Positions 18,640 through 27,671 of a stretch of 64,000 nt of DNA are shown here, piece by piece. The DNA comes from Dehalobacterium formicoaceticum (lineage in GTDB: Bacteria > Bacillota > Dehalobacteriia > Dehalobacteriales > Dehalobacteriaceae), in NCBI RefSeq assembly GCF_002224645.1, contig NZ_CP022121.1:1-64000 (forward strand). Direction: 5' to 3'. A model generated the notes under the pieces. It did not search any database, was not told where the DNA came from, and saw only the letters and a list, made by a program, of their open reading frames with translations. Position numbers and translations under genes: made by a program. Numbering within the stretch: position 1 is the stretch's first letter; each line of letters opens with the position of its first letter.

Positions 18640-19224
18640 TTACTGCTGCTCACCCCGGGCTCGAAGAATTTCCTTGATCAGCTGCTCTTTATTGGCCCTG
18701 GATATTTCTCGCCCTTGGATGGCAATACCCTGCGTTTCCCGGGCCAGTCTCCGGAGTTCTCCTACCGTCATAAAAGCTAAAGCATCATTTTCTTCAGTAC
18801 CTTCCTGAACCCCAAAGGAGCCCTCAGTCTCCGCCTCCTTGTTGGTTATGGTTTGATTAAACTCATCATTTGCATCTGAACATGTATGCCCCGAAGAATG
18901 CGGCGGAATAGGATCATCCTCCGGTTTTTTCGGTTTTTCTAATTTTCCTTTGAAAACCATTTTGATGTCAACTTCCGGCCGGGGAATTACATGCTGGCTG
19001 ATGACAAGGCCAACCTTGGCTGCAGCGGCACTGCCGGCACTGACACTGGCCTGGACAGCAGCAACATCCCCGGCAAAAGCAACCATTATCAGCCCGCCTT
19101 CAACGATTTCATATCCTAAAAGTTTCACATTTGCGGCTTTCACTCCGGCATCCCCAGCCTCAATTGCCGGGACCAAACCTCTGGTTTCAATCATCCCCAG
19201 CGCTTGGTTTTTCATCTGCCCCAA
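18640..19224 (-). CDS. BMC-H shell protein with long C-terminal Rho_N/SAP-like extension (EutK-like)
   Basis: 194 residues. Residues about 5-92 are a standard BMC-H domain (NQALGMIETRGLVPAIEAGDAGVKAANV...). An acidic, low-complexity linker with a PPHSSGHTC segment follows. The C-terminal 45 residues (MTVGELRRLARETQGIAIQGREISRANKEQLIKEILRA) are a helix-loop-helix pattern like Rho_N/SAP nucleic-acid-binding modules. EutK of enteric bacteria likewise carries a C-terminal nucleic-acid-binding-type domain, so this may be its functional counterpart. The interpretation of the extension is inference. Confidence 0.85.
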   Translation of the reverse strand: MGQMKNQALGMIETRGLVPAIEAGDAGVKAANVKLLGYEIVEGGLIMVAFAGDVAAVQASVSAGSAAAAKVGLVISQHVIPRPEVDIKMVFKGKLEKPKKPEDDPIPPHSSGHTCSDANDEFNQTITNKEAETEGSFGVQEGTEENDALAFMTVGELRRLARETQGIAIQGREISRANKEQLIKEILRARGEQQ

Positions 19225-19242
19225 CCCCTTTATCCGTCAATC

Positions 19243-19539
19243 TTATTCAGCTTTATCAGCCTTCTTGTAGTCATTGGGCAGAATCATTTCCACGTCTGCA
19301 TGAGGACGGGGGATAACATGAACTGAGATCAATTCACCAACTCTTTGGGCAGCTGCCGCACCGGCATCGGTAGCGGCTTTCACAGCGCCTACATCTCCCC
19401 GGACCATCACGGTAACCAGTCCGCCGCCCACATGTTCCTTACCAATTAAATAAACATTCGCTGCTTTTACCATGGCATCTGCTGCCTCAATGGCACCTAC
19501 CAAACCTTTGGTTTCAATCATACCTAATGCACTTGTCAT
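19243..19539 (-). CDS. eutM: BMC-H hexameric shell protein (EutM/PduA type), copy 1
   Basis: 98 residues, a canonical BMC-H protein: [30 protein letters not shown], then the pore region [32 protein letters not shown]. It tiles shell facets, with small metabolites passing the central pore. It is nearly identical to the proteins at 29989-30285 and 32172-32471, differing mainly at the pore-side residues before VGGG (KEH here). Strong RBS GAGGT before the ATG. Confidence 0.96.
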   Translation of the reverse strand: MTSALGMIETKGLVGAIEAADAMVKAANVYLIGKEHVGGGLVTVMVRGDVGAVKAATDAGAAAAQRVGELISVHVIPRPHADVEMILPNDYKKADKAE

Positions 19540-19597
19540 AATTCATTTACCTCCCCAAATTTAAAATTTATGGTTTATTCATCAGGATTTATAGAAA

Positions 19598-20278
19598 TTA
19601 TTTCTGATAATCTGCCAGTTCCGCCCAATTGGCTGGATAGGTAACAAAAAAGTAACGGCATTTATCAGGAGTCGTAAAGGTCACCTTGGTATCCCTGGGA
19701 ATAAAGAATACATCCCCCGGATGCCCTGTATATTTCTTGCCGTTCACAATAAACTCCAAAGTTCCTTCCACCACATAATCAAATTCGTCATATTTTAAAT
19801 GAAAATCAAAGGTGGAATCCTCAATCGTCATAAAGCCCGCGGCCATATTGGGGCTTTCCTTGATGGTAAGTATCTCTCTGATCCCTACTTTGTCTTTGGG
19901 ATTTCCCGTATTAAACTCTTCACAGACCACAGAGCTGCCCTTGATCAAAGCAAAACCCGTTTCCGGATCCACTTCCCTTTCCATGGGGGGTAAAGATAAT
20001 TGGGGCAGCCGGGCCATCACTTCCAGCACAATCTTAGAAATCATCGCCGGGTCTACATCCCGAGGGGCTGATTTCGTTTCTGCCTGACTGTCCATGATAA
20101 ATGGCTGGGTACATGCCGAAGGATCTTTGGGAGCGGTTCCGGTTTCAAAAGTAATGCCCCATTCACTGGCTGCATCTCTCGCTGCCGGCGTGATAATTGT
20201 ACCCGGTTCAATATAGTGAGTCTTTTTACCGGTACTTGCCAAACTCTTGACATCATTCGCCGTAATTAAAGTCTTCAC
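19598..20278 (-). CDS. eutQ: EutQ cupin protein (acetate kinase-like) with internal targeting helix
   Basis: 226 residues. The N-terminal part (MKTLITANDVKSLASTGKK... to about 60) resembles the EutQ/EutT lead domain. A middle helix, DPAMISKIVLEVMARLPQLS (about 76-95), has the amphipathic character of an encapsulation peptide. The C-terminal cupin (about 115-220) contains DFHLKYDEFDYVVEGTLEF and GDVFFIPRDTKVTF. EutQ has reported acetate kinase activity, which would convert PduL-made acetyl phosphate to acetate and ATP. No ack gene is present in the locus. Confidence 0.93.
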   Translation of the reverse strand: MKTLITANDVKSLASTGKKTHYIEPGTIITPAARDAASEWGITFETGTAPKDPSACTQPFIMDSQAETKSAPRDVDPAMISKIVLEVMARLPQLSLPPMEREVDPETGFALIKGSSVVCEEFNTGNPKDKVGIREILTIKESPNMAAGFMTIEDSTFDFHLKYDEFDYVVEGTLEFIVNGKKYTGHPGDVFFIPRDTKVTFTTPDKCRYFFVTYPANWAELADYQK

Positions 20279-20319
20279 TTTTTCACCTCCCTGATTTTAT
20301 CAATTTTATCATAAAAGAA

Positions 20320-20868
20320 TTAAAGAATACTGGAGATCAAGTTTTTATGAGGTGAGGGAATTACCACCTGCTGTACCAGGAATCCTTTATCTGCAGCAAT
20401 TTTTGACCCCGCTTCCACCGCCGAATTCACCGCCGCTACGTCTCCGGTCAAGGTTGTAAAGCTCTTCCCACCCAAACCCATACCAATGCGAATTTCGATT
20501 AAATCCACGTCACCGGCTTTCACTGCTGCATCAGCTGCTACAATCATCGTAGCTACAGAGAAAGATTCCAGCACACCCAGAGCAGCTACTTCCACCACGG
20601 AACTCCCGGCGGAACAAGCCGGAATTACCTGGGGGTGCACATTGGGCAGGACAAAATCATCAATGACATGGATGTCTCCTTTTGCTACACCGGCCTTAAC
20701 GGCACTTTCCACAGCTGCAACATCACCCCACACCATGGTAATATATTTTCCTGGACAAATGGGACGGCTGATAATAATCTCAACCTGCCCCGTTTTCAGC
20801 ATGGCATCTGCACTTTCAATTCCTTTGGCAATACTGTTAAATTCTACAAAACCAATGGTCCGAATCAC
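20320..20868 (-). CDS. pduT: PduT-like trimeric BMC-T shell protein with Fe-S pore Cys
   Basis: 182 residues made of two tandem BMC domains. The first contains SRPICPGKYITMVWGDVAAV, in which the Cys corresponds to the PduT pore residue that binds a [4Fe-4S] cluster at the trimer axis. The second is GVLESFSVATMIVAADAAVKAGDVDLIEIRIGMGLGGKSF. It overlaps pduS by 4 bp, as expected for partners that pass electrons across the shell. Confidence 0.93.
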   Translation of the reverse strand: MIRTIGFVEFNSIAKGIESADAMLKTGQVEIIISRPICPGKYITMVWGDVAAVESAVKAGVAKGDIHVIDDFVLPNVHPQVIPACSAGSSVVEVAALGVLESFSVATMIVAADAAVKAGDVDLIEIRIGMGLGGKSFTTLTGDVAAVNSAVEAGSKIAADKGFLVQQVVIPSPHKNLISSIL

Positions 20869-22205
20869 GGTCTACCACCTCCATCCCCGTCTGCTTCAAT
20901 GACAATATTGGCTGATACCTCTCTCACAACCCCGCTGATGCTGGCATGCACATTGGCACCCATGGCGCCTTCGGGAATTCCGCCAATTAATGCACCCCTG
21001 TCAACTCTTTGCCCTACTGTTACCAAAGGCTGGGCTGGAGCACCAAGATGCTGCTTTAGGGGAATCGTGACCTTTTGAGGTGCATAATCCACCTCTGTCA
21101 GAGGCGCTGCCACATTGTAGGGCATTAAACCTAAAGAAGCTACCAACCGTTTTACGGGGATTTTCATATATTCCCTGGTGGGAGTCACCTCTTCTTCCCG
21201 ATTATGGGGATCGGCTTTAATGCCGTTTTTACCCAATTCCATCTTGATCATGGCATTAATGCGTCGGGGAGAGAGATGCATAATATTGCAAGCATATTCA
21301 CAGGCACCGCACTCGGTACAGCTTAAAGCCATTTTCATCACGCCCAGTTCACCATCCATATAATTCAATCCCCGCATAATACGATGGGGACTCAACTTAT
21401 GGCCCAGCATATGACGAGGGCAAAGATCCGTGCATCTTCGGCACTGGATACATGCAGCTTTGGCATGCTTGATGATCGTGGCCAGGGACATGCTGCGCAC
21501 CTTCATCATGGGATGATCAGCAGCAAGAAGGATCAATCCTTTCGTCGTTTTGGTAATAGGCTGGTCGAAGTCCTCCAGCACCTTGCCCATCATAGGACCA
21601 CCTTCTACCACCAGCTTATCCTCCAGATTCCTTTGCCCGGCTAAAGCCAATGCTTCCGCTATGGTCATTCCGATGGGCAATTTTAAAGTGATCGGATTGG
21701 GCACCTCACCTGTCACTGTAAGATAAGTGTCTGTCACCGGGACATCATCTAAGGCATCTGCCACATTGATTAATGTTTCTACATTGTCTACCACGCAGCC
21801 AACTTTTAAGGGGATCCCCCCTTCAGGAATAATCTTCTTTGTCACCTCATAGACTGTGACATGCTCATCCCCGGCGGGATAAAAATCACCTAAAATAAAC
21901 AGCTTTAAAGGTTTACCGGCTATCGCTTTTTCCAGGGCTTCAATCGCCTCATGATATTTACTTTTTAATGCGATGGTGCCCAGTGATGCCCCCACCGCCT
22001 GCATCACAGCTTCCAATCCTCGGACCATCTTTTCTGCCTGTTCAGCCATCAATTGTTGGTCGACACGGAGCAGCGGCTCGCATTCCGCGCCGTTGACAAT
22101 TACATGCTCCGCTCCGGCGTTAACTTTAACATAGGTAGGAAACCCGGCACCGCCAGCGCCCACTACACCACCATCTTTAATTTTCTTAATAATTTCCTCA
22201 CGCAT
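20865..22205 (-). CDS. pduS: PduS-like flavin/Fe-S oxidoreductase (RnfC-type)
   Basis: 446 residues from the ATG at 22205 (GAGGTG upstream; an earlier in-frame start at 22223 has no site). Residues about 10-35 carry the glycine-rich nucleotide loop GGVVGAGGAGFPT. The centre has an SLBB region. Two [4Fe-4S] motifs follow: CIQCRRCTDLCPRHM and CTECGACEYACNIMHLSP. A barrel-sandwich C-terminus is present. In Pdu systems PduS reduces cobalamin and/or exchanges electrons with PduT. With no alcohol dehydrogenase in the locus it may recycle EutE-derived NADH. Confidence 0.93.
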   Translation of the reverse strand: MREEIIKKIKDGGVVGAGGAGFPTYVKVNAGAEHVIVNGAECEPLLRVDQQLMAEQAEKMVRGLEAVMQAVGASLGTIALKSKYHEAIEALEKAIAGKPLKLFILGDFYPAGDEHVTVYEVTKKIIPEGGIPLKVGCVVDNVETLINVADALDDVPVTDTYLTVTGEVPNPITLKLPIGMTIAEALALAGQRNLEDKLVVEGGPMMGKVLEDFDQPITKTTKGLILLAADHPMMKVRSMSLATIIKHAKAACIQCRRCTDLCPRHMLGHKLSPHRIMRGLNYMDGELGVMKMALSCTECGACEYACNIMHLSPRRINAMIKMELGKNGIKADPHNREEEVTPTREYMKIPVKRLVASLGLMPYNVAAPLTEVDYAPQKVTIPLKQHLGAPAQPLVTVGQRVDRGALIGGIPEGAMGANVHASISGVVREVSANIVIEADGDGGGRP

Positions 22206-22219
22206 AACTTTCACCTCGA

Positions 22220-22489
22220 TCAAACATCCTGCTGGTCCTCATCAATGATGCCCACAATTGTGGCATCAATAGGAGCATCTTTAAAATTCGGCATGCGCCG
22301 AGCCGAGCTCCCCTGGGTAATTAAAACCCTTTCCCCAATACCTGCCCCAATCATATCCAAGGCCACAATGATTCTGCCTTTGTCTTTTTCAGGAGTATCT
22401 TGAAGCTGCACAATCATAAATTTTGCTCCCTTAAGGGATTCGTCTTTCCTCGTAGACCAGATACTATTAATAACCTTACCAATTAACAT
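22220..22489 (-). CDS. eutN: pentameric BMC vertex protein (EutN/CcmL)
   Basis: 89 residues from the ATG at 22487-22489 with AGGTGG upstream; the longer frame to 22573 overlaps the next gene and is rejected. MLIGKVINSIWSTRKDESLKGAKFMIVQL at the N-terminus and DMIGAGIGERVLITQGSSAR are the EutN/CcmL signatures. It caps the twelve vertices of the shell. Confidence 0.94.
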   Translation of the reverse strand: MLIGKVINSIWSTRKDESLKGAKFMIVQLQDTPEKDKGRIIVALDMIGAGIGERVLITQGSSARRMPNFKDAPIDATIVGIIDEDQQDV

Positions 22490-22532
22490 TTTATCCACCT
22501 GCCTTCCCCATACAACCGGCTCTATATCTTTT

Positions 22533-22826
22533 TCAGGAGTTGAAAAATTCCGTAACCGCCTTAAGGGCAGCATCTACATCGGCAATGGTACCGAAGATGG
22601 CAATCAGGGTGACATGCTGGGGACAAATACCTCTGATTTCCTCCACTTCAACCTGCGCTGCCTTTTCCGCCACGTCTGCCGCGGTAATCATATCAACTAA
22701 AGCTCCTTGCACCAGACCAACAGCACCGGGAGCATGATGACTTTGTACATTGCCCGTTCTTCTCCGGGCCAGAATTGCCATGGTACCGGGAGAAGGAGAT
22801 TTAATAAACTGAATTTTAACCGACAC
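22533..22826 (-). CDS. permuted-type BMC-H shell protein
   Basis: 97 residues. The order of elements matches circularly permuted BMC-H proteins (EutS/PduU class). An N-terminal strand region (MSVKIQFIKSPSPGTMAILARR) precedes the core GAVGLVQGALVDMITAADVAEKAAQVEVEEIRG, and the protein ends right after ADVDAALKAVTEF. It is distinct from the true EutS at 29498-29845. Function: facet tile, possibly with a capped pore. Confidence 0.82.
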   Translation of the reverse strand: MSVKIQFIKSPSPGTMAILARRRTGNVQSHHAPGAVGLVQGALVDMITAADVAEKAAQVEVEEIRGICPQHVTLIAIFGTIADVDAALKAVTEFFNS

Positions 22827-22829
22827 CGT

Positions 22830-23666
22830 TTACGCCTCCTCCTGTTTTTGGGAACTGAGGGCGATACCCATGGGCGTAACCAAGAAAGGATTGTTGGGCT
22901 TCCAAGCGGGAATGCCCGTCTCATTTTGCACAATCGTTTCAATGCCCGGAAAGCAGCTGGTGCCGCCGGCAAGATAGATATTATCGATTTTATAAGGTTC
23001 AACGTGCTTCTTAATAATGGTAGCTACTTTTTCCATCACCGGCTTGAGCACCGGAAATAATTCCCTCTGCCGTTCCGGATTGGTTTTTAATTGTTCAGCC
23101 TCTTCAAATGGGATCCCATATGCTCCTGATACCACCAGAGTGAAATGAGTTCCTCCGGTAGCCTCATCAGCTACATAAATGACTTTTCCCTCTTTGAGAA
23201 TCGCCACCCCGGTGGTTCCTCCTCCGATATCCACCACGGCTCCGTTTTTAATCCCTAAAACATAATTAGCTGCCGTAGGCTCATCCACCAGATGAGTCAC
23301 ATCAAAGCCGGCGCCTTCCACTACATACTGAATAGCTTTTTGATCTCCCCCTACAGTACCCGGGGGATAGGCTGCCCCAGCTGCTAAAAGTTCTACACCC
23401 AGCTTCTCTTCAATTTCTCCCTTTAGTTCTTGCACAATTTTTCTCGCACCCACAAAATCAACGACTAGTCCGTCTTTAACAACCTCAGCATAACGCATGG
23501 CTCCTGTGACCGGCCGACCTTGATCATCCACCACAGCCAGCACAATATAGGCGGTCCCCAAGTCCACACCGGTAAAAAGTTTCGCCCCCTTTTTTACTGA
23601 AGCAGGGTGAGTCATTGTCTCTTCAAACCTTTTGATCAACTGGTTCGCATCCTCTAAGAAGTCCAT
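22830..23666 (-). CDS. eutJ: EutJ, Hsp70/actin-fold chaperone-like protein
   Basis: 278 residues. Actin-like ATPase motifs are present: FTGVDLGTAYIVLAVVDDQG (phosphate 1), VVDIGGGTTGVAIL (phosphate 2) and NIYLAGGTSCFPGIE (adenosine). EutJ is shorter than DnaK and is presumed to assist assembly or reactivation of compartment enzymes. It lies 21 bp from eutT. Confidence 0.93.
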   Translation of the reverse strand: MDFLEDANQLIKRFEETMTHPASVKKGAKLFTGVDLGTAYIVLAVVDDQGRPVTGAMRYAEVVKDGLVVDFVGARKIVQELKGEIEEKLGVELLAAGAAYPPGTVGGDQKAIQYVVEGAGFDVTHLVDEPTAANYVLGIKNGAVVDIGGGTTGVAILKEGKVIYVADEATGGTHFTLVVSGAYGIPFEEAEQLKTNPERQRELFPVLKPVMEKVATIIKKHVEPYKIDNIYLAGGTSCFPGIETIVQNETGIPAWKPNNPFLVTPMGIALSSQKQEEA

Positions 23667-23687
23667 GACGATATTCTCCTATCTATA

Positions 23688-24446
23688 TCAACACCCTATC
23701 CGATAGTGACCGGATACGAGTTGAACCATCATTATATAAAGCAAACTGCTTAACCTGTTTAATCCTTGAATAATATCTTCCCGTTCTACTACTTCCGGAG
23801 CAACGGTAAAGGCATCCATGGCGGATAATTCCAGTTCCCGCACTTGGGTTCTAAGATAATTTAACCGTGCCATATATGATCCCTGGGCAGGATCAGGCAA
23901 CAGATGATTTACCCCAAAATACTTTTGGGGAAAATGGGAGCGGGTTCGGATTTCCTCCGCAGACCATCCGTGAAAACTGATCGGCACCAAGGGCTCGTTC
24001 TTTACCTCTGCCCGGAGCATTTGTCGCACATAGTCTAAAATTTCTCTTAAATCCCGTCCCACTTCCTGATACCCGACTCCTTCGAACTCAATAATCCCGT
24101 TGATCAATAAGGCCTCAAAGGTATCCAAACGCCCACGAAATTTAATCCGGGGATGATTCTTGTAGACCATTTCACGGCCATTCAAATGGGTCATCTGCTC
24201 CGGCTTTTCTTTAATTTCCGATACCTGATACCTTTTATATTGAGTCTGGCTTCCTGCTTCCCCCAGAAGCTTTTCCTGCCCATCCCCGTTTTTTGCAGAG
24301 GTCGAATTTCCATTTACAGCAATCCTCCGTTCACTAAGAAACTGGGCCGCAGCAGGTGTTAAGCGGCTTCCTTCCGGAAGGGTAAAGGAAGTAAATTCGT
24401 TCTTACGATATTCATCCCGCAGTTCGGTTTCCGTGATCGCTCTCAT
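23688..24446 (-). CDS. eutT: EutT-type cob(I)alamin adenosyltransferase
   Basis: 252 residues from the ATG at 24446 with AAGGAGGTG; the longer ORF to 24620 has no ribosome site and overlaps eutL. Residues 1-50 form the lead domain (MRAITETELRDEYRK...TLPEGSRLTPAAAQFLSERRI). The rest is the helical adenosyltransferase core (FRGRLDTFEALLINGIIEF...ELELSAMDAF). I do not find the HX11CCXXC metal motif of the Salmonella enzyme, so it would belong to the subgroup without it. It supplies adenosylcobalamin to EutBC. Confidence 0.9.
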   Translation of the reverse strand: MRAITETELRDEYRKNEFTSFTLPEGSRLTPAAAQFLSERRIAVNGNSTSAKNGDGQEKLLGEAGSQTQYKRYQVSEIKEKPEQMTHLNGREMVYKNHPRIKFRGRLDTFEALLINGIIEFEGVGYQEVGRDLREILDYVRQMLRAEVKNEPLVPISFHGWSAEEIRTRSHFPQKYFGVNHLLPDPAQGSYMARLNYLRTQVRELELSAMDAFTVAPEVVEREDIIQGLNRLSSLLYIMMVQLVSGHYRIGC

Positions 24447-24483
24447 TGATCCCACCTCCTTATCTGTTCTGGTCAAAGAACTA

Positions 24484-25140
24484 TTATCCTTCAATGGGAT
24501 TACGGGCAACACTGACGACCGCATCACGAAAAGCATCAGCTGCTGCTTTGCAAGCACTTTGGGATCCTGTGAGCAGAGCACCGCCAAAGTTAGTCCGGCT
24601 AGGAGGCCCATACCAAACACCCATTTTTACATCTGCGGCCTTAAGGGCTGCATCCACCCCATAGGTTGCTTCCAAGGGAGGAGCAATGAGATAACAGATG
24701 GGTTCCCCTTCACTCACCCCGGCACCCTTGGATAAATAGGATCCCGTACGGGAGATGGTGTAAGCAAAGAAAGATATCGTCCCTTCCTCATTGGCTGTAT
24801 AAAAGAAAGCATCATTTTCAATCAATTGCAAAGCAGCATCAATACCGGCACGAACTTCCGCCGGATCGGGTCCCGCTAAAATACCGATAAATTCCCCTGC
24901 TAATGGTGTATTGGCATTAGCTGCCCCGCCATAAAAGGAGTCGGCATATACCACTTCCACAGCCGCTTTCTTTGTTGCCTCATCAATGGCCGCATAGGCC
25001 ACATCATCAATGTCGCAGGTAAAAAATCCGATACTGTTTTGTCCCGGTTTCAGGTTCATGCTTTGAGCCAACCCCGGTGATACATTGGGAATATACCGGA
25101 CAGCAAGAACTTTTGCCTTTACCGGCTCTAAAATTGCCAT
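24484..25140 (-). CDS. eutL: EutL trimeric BMC-T shell protein
   Basis: 218 residues, normal length for EutL, with its typical start (LEPVKAKVLAVRYIPNVSPGLAQSM) and conserved DIDDVAYAAIDEATKKAAVEVVYADSFYGG and AADVKMGVWYGPPSRTNFGGALLTGSQSAC. EutL forms gated trimers with large pores and can bind ethanolamine. It sits between eutA and eutT, as in classical eut operons. Confidence 0.96.
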   Translation of the reverse strand: MAILEPVKAKVLAVRYIPNVSPGLAQSMNLKPGQNSIGFFTCDIDDVAYAAIDEATKKAAVEVVYADSFYGGAANANTPLAGEFIGILAGPDPAEVRAGIDAALQLIENDAFFYTANEEGTISFFAYTISRTGSYLSKGAGVSEGEPICYLIAPPLEATYGVDAALKAADVKMGVWYGPPSRTNFGGALLTGSQSACKAAADAFRDAVVSVARNPIEG

Positions 25141-25194
25141 TTTATAAACCTCCCCTATGCTTTACTTATTTTGATTGCTCATTGAAATATGGAA

Positions 25195-26664
25195 TTATCG
25201 ATCAAAGACCAAGGTTTTCACCACAACAGGAACGACTCTTCCACCCATTAAGGGTTTCCCCAGATCGATATAATCCCCCTCATCAACCCAGACCTGGTCG
25301 ATACAAATAATTTCCGCATCCATACCTAAACGAATTTGCAGGGTCTGACCCAGCACTTTGGCACAGTCTTTTTGCAGTACGACGATCAAAGGCTTTCCTG
25401 GTTCCAGATAATCCCCCATTCCTTTGATCAATCCCTCCGCCAGCGTCTGAATATTGGCGAAGGTGACCTCTTCCGGCCCCGCCATAGCTAATGCCACCTG
25501 GGAAACGGACCCGTCAGAAACCACTCTCTCTACGGTTCTTAGCACCTGCTCCGCGATTTCGTCCACGGTGTCAGGAATTCTATGGGGAAAGGGAGAGAGG
25601 ACAGATACGTTTTTCAAAGGTAAATTTTCATCCTGCACGGTAATAGTGCTCCCGCTGAGGTTCACGGAATGTGCTCCCGCACCGATTACTGTGGCTCTGA
25701 TGGTTTCTCCCGGTTGCACCGGTTCAATCCCGGCCTTGTGCAGTTCTTGCCGCACCGCCCAGCCCAGCACAGGACCGATATCCCCATACTGAGCAACCTG
25801 GGCCACAGAGATGGGCGTAAAATCGTAATAAACAAAGTCTGCTACCCCGCCGGAAAACATCACCCGCTCGACAGGATAATCCAGCCTTAAGGGAGATGTC
25901 ATCAGCAGATTCCGGGTAAGATCACTGATATTGCTTAGGGTGATGGCTTCCACCACACTTTGCGCCATCAGGGAGGCGATGGTCTTTAGTTCAGCCAAGC
26001 TGACCCGATCTCCCACCATCAGCGGAAGTCCTAATTCACGGAGCACAATCCGTGCCGGTTCCGTAATATATGTGATCTTGTCGGAGTTCTTTTCTATTTC
26101 AATTAGATGGCCCCCAATATTCAAGCAAGCGGTATCAATAGTGTTTCCCTCCCGGAAAACTCCGATATTCGACGTTCCTCCGCCCATGTCCACATTTACT
26201 GTAACCCGATGTTTCTCCTTAGAAAAAGCCGCTGCTCCTGCACCTTTGCCGGCGAGGATTGATTCTAAATTCACACCCGCCGTGGCTACAACAAAATCTC
26301 CAGCCAGCCCAGCCATAGATTCCAGGATATTCCTGGCATTTTCTTTTTTCGCCGTTTCACCTGTAATGATCACCGCTCCGGTGTCAATTCCTTCTGCTGT
26401 GATACCGGCTTCTTTGTATTCCTGCTCCACAATTTGAGCCACTGCTGCAGCATTGATCAGATCATGGTTCTTTAAAGGTGTAAAATGAATGGCGCTGCGG
26501 TGCAGCACGTCCTTATCTGTAATCTCCATGCGGGGAATGGCTGATCCGGGAGCAATATTCTTGATAGTTAAGCGACTGATGACCAATTGGGTGGTTGTCG
26601 TCCCAATATCGATGCCCACACTGATGATACTTTGCTTGCTGGAACTACTGATTGAACTCACCAC
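25195..26664 (-). CDS. eutA: EutA, ethanolamine ammonia-lyase reactivase
   Basis: 489 residues. The sugar-kinase/Hsp70-like fold shows in [18 protein letters not shown] (about 16-33), [17 protein letters not shown] and [13 protein letters not shown]. EutA exchanges damaged cobalamin on EutBC for adenosylcobalamin using ATP. It is placed directly after eutBC, as its partnership requires. Confidence 0.95.
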   Translation of the reverse strand: MVSSISSSSKQSIISVGIDIGTTTTQLVISRLTIKNIAPGSAIPRMEITDKDVLHRSAIHFTPLKNHDLINAAAVAQIVEQEYKEAGITAEGIDTGAVIITGETAKKENARNILESMAGLAGDFVVATAGVNLESILAGKGAGAAAFSKEKHRVTVNVDMGGGTSNIGVFREGNTIDTACLNIGGHLIEIEKNSDKITYITEPARIVLRELGLPLMVGDRVSLAELKTIASLMAQSVVEAITLSNISDLTRNLLMTSPLRLDYPVERVMFSGGVADFVYYDFTPISVAQVAQYGDIGPVLGWAVRQELHKAGIEPVQPGETIRATVIGAGAHSVNLSGSTITVQDENLPLKNVSVLSPFPHRIPDTVDEIAEQVLRTVERVVSDGSVSQVALAMAGPEEVTFANIQTLAEGLIKGMGDYLEPGKPLIVVLQKDCAKVLGQTLQIRLGMDAEIICIDQVWVDEGDYIDLGKPLMGGRVVPVVVKTLVFDR

Positions 26665-26736
26665 CTTTAAAAGGGCTTGGTTAAAGCAAATTCCTCAAAT
26701 TAAAGTAAGCTCCCATGAATAGCATTCAATAGACTT

Positions 26737-27654
26737 TTACTGAAGATTTAATTTCATCCCGCTGCATTTAGCTGCTAAGATTTGTTTCACAACATCAACC
26801 AAAAGGGCTCCTGCCTCCGCCGGAGGAGTACCCCCTTTATGAATATTGGAGATCATCGTACGATCCGCTTCAACTGTATTTTTATTTGGCTTGTAAATCA
26901 TATAGGCGCTCATACTATCTGCCGTAACCAATCCGGGGCGCTCTCCAATTAAGGACACTACCACCTCAGCATTCAAAAGCATCCCTACCTCATCCTGTAC
27001 TCCAACCCGGCCGTTTTTAATAAAGAAGGGCGTGCCCACCTTAATGCCTGCTGCGGTGAGGCCCTGAGTCAGAGCAGGCAGCACATCTGCCACATTGGCC
27101 TCTATCGCGGAGGAACTTAAGCCATCGATAATAATAATTTGCACTTGGGGATTTTGCTGGCACTTCTCGGCCACTATTTTTTTCCCTTCTTCAGACAATC
27201 TTCTCCCCAGATGAGGCATTTTTAAAAATTCATCTTTATCTTTAGCTGCACTTTCTACGGTGAAAAGATTCATCTTAGCAAGAAAATCCTCGGCAACATC
27301 CATGAAGACAGCATCCATAGCCTGGGCATGATCTGCCAGGAATTTTAGATGGGCATCGGTTTTGGGCCGTGCTCCCGCTCGGAATAAGCCAATTCGGGCC
27401 GGCGTAGATGCTTTCATCGCTTTAATCGCATCCAAATTCACCGGATTGGGTACCCAAACTCCGCTGATATCAGGCACTTCAATCGGAGCTTCTTCAGTAT
27501 ATGGGGAAGATACTGCAGCTTGAGATCCAGTGGTAACCGATTGCACTGCCTCTTTACAAGCCGCTTCCACTTCTCCGCCAAGCATCCCTCTTTTCGCCAA
27601 TTCTTTCATCACATTATCTATGATCAATTTTTCCATTTGATTATCTGCACTCAT
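26737..27654 (-). CDS. eutC: ethanolamine ammonia-lyase small subunit EutC
   Basis: 305 residues from the ATG at 27654 (GGGGGTG upstream). The N-terminal helix MEKLIIDNVMKELAKRGML (about 7-25) plus a linker is the encapsulation peptide that directs EutBC into the shell. The catalytic/B12-binding core follows: ARIGLFRAGARPKTDAHLKFLADHAQAMDAV, IIIDGLSSSAIEAN and VSLIGERPGLVTADSMSAYMIYKPN. An almost identical helix is present at the C-terminus of the amidohydrolase-like protein at 32584-33525. Confidence 0.96.
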   Translation of the reverse strand: MSADNQMEKLIIDNVMKELAKRGMLGGEVEAACKEAVQSVTTGSQAAVSSPYTEEAPIEVPDISGVWVPNPVNLDAIKAMKASTPARIGLFRAGARPKTDAHLKFLADHAQAMDAVFMDVAEDFLAKMNLFTVESAAKDKDEFLKMPHLGRRLSEEGKKIVAEKCQQNPQVQIIIIDGLSSSAIEANVADVLPALTQGLTAAGIKVGTPFFIKNGRVGVQDEVGMLLNAEVVVSLIGERPGLVTADSMSAYMIYKPNKNTVEADRTMISNIHKGGTPPAEAGALLVDVVKQILAAKCSGMKLNLQ

Positions 27655-27671
27655 CCGTGTCACCCCCTGAA

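Noticed and set aside
24447-24620. N-terminal extension of EutT
   Set aside because: It overlaps eutL in antiphase, has no ribosome site, and the ATG at 24446 has an ideal AAGGAGGTG.
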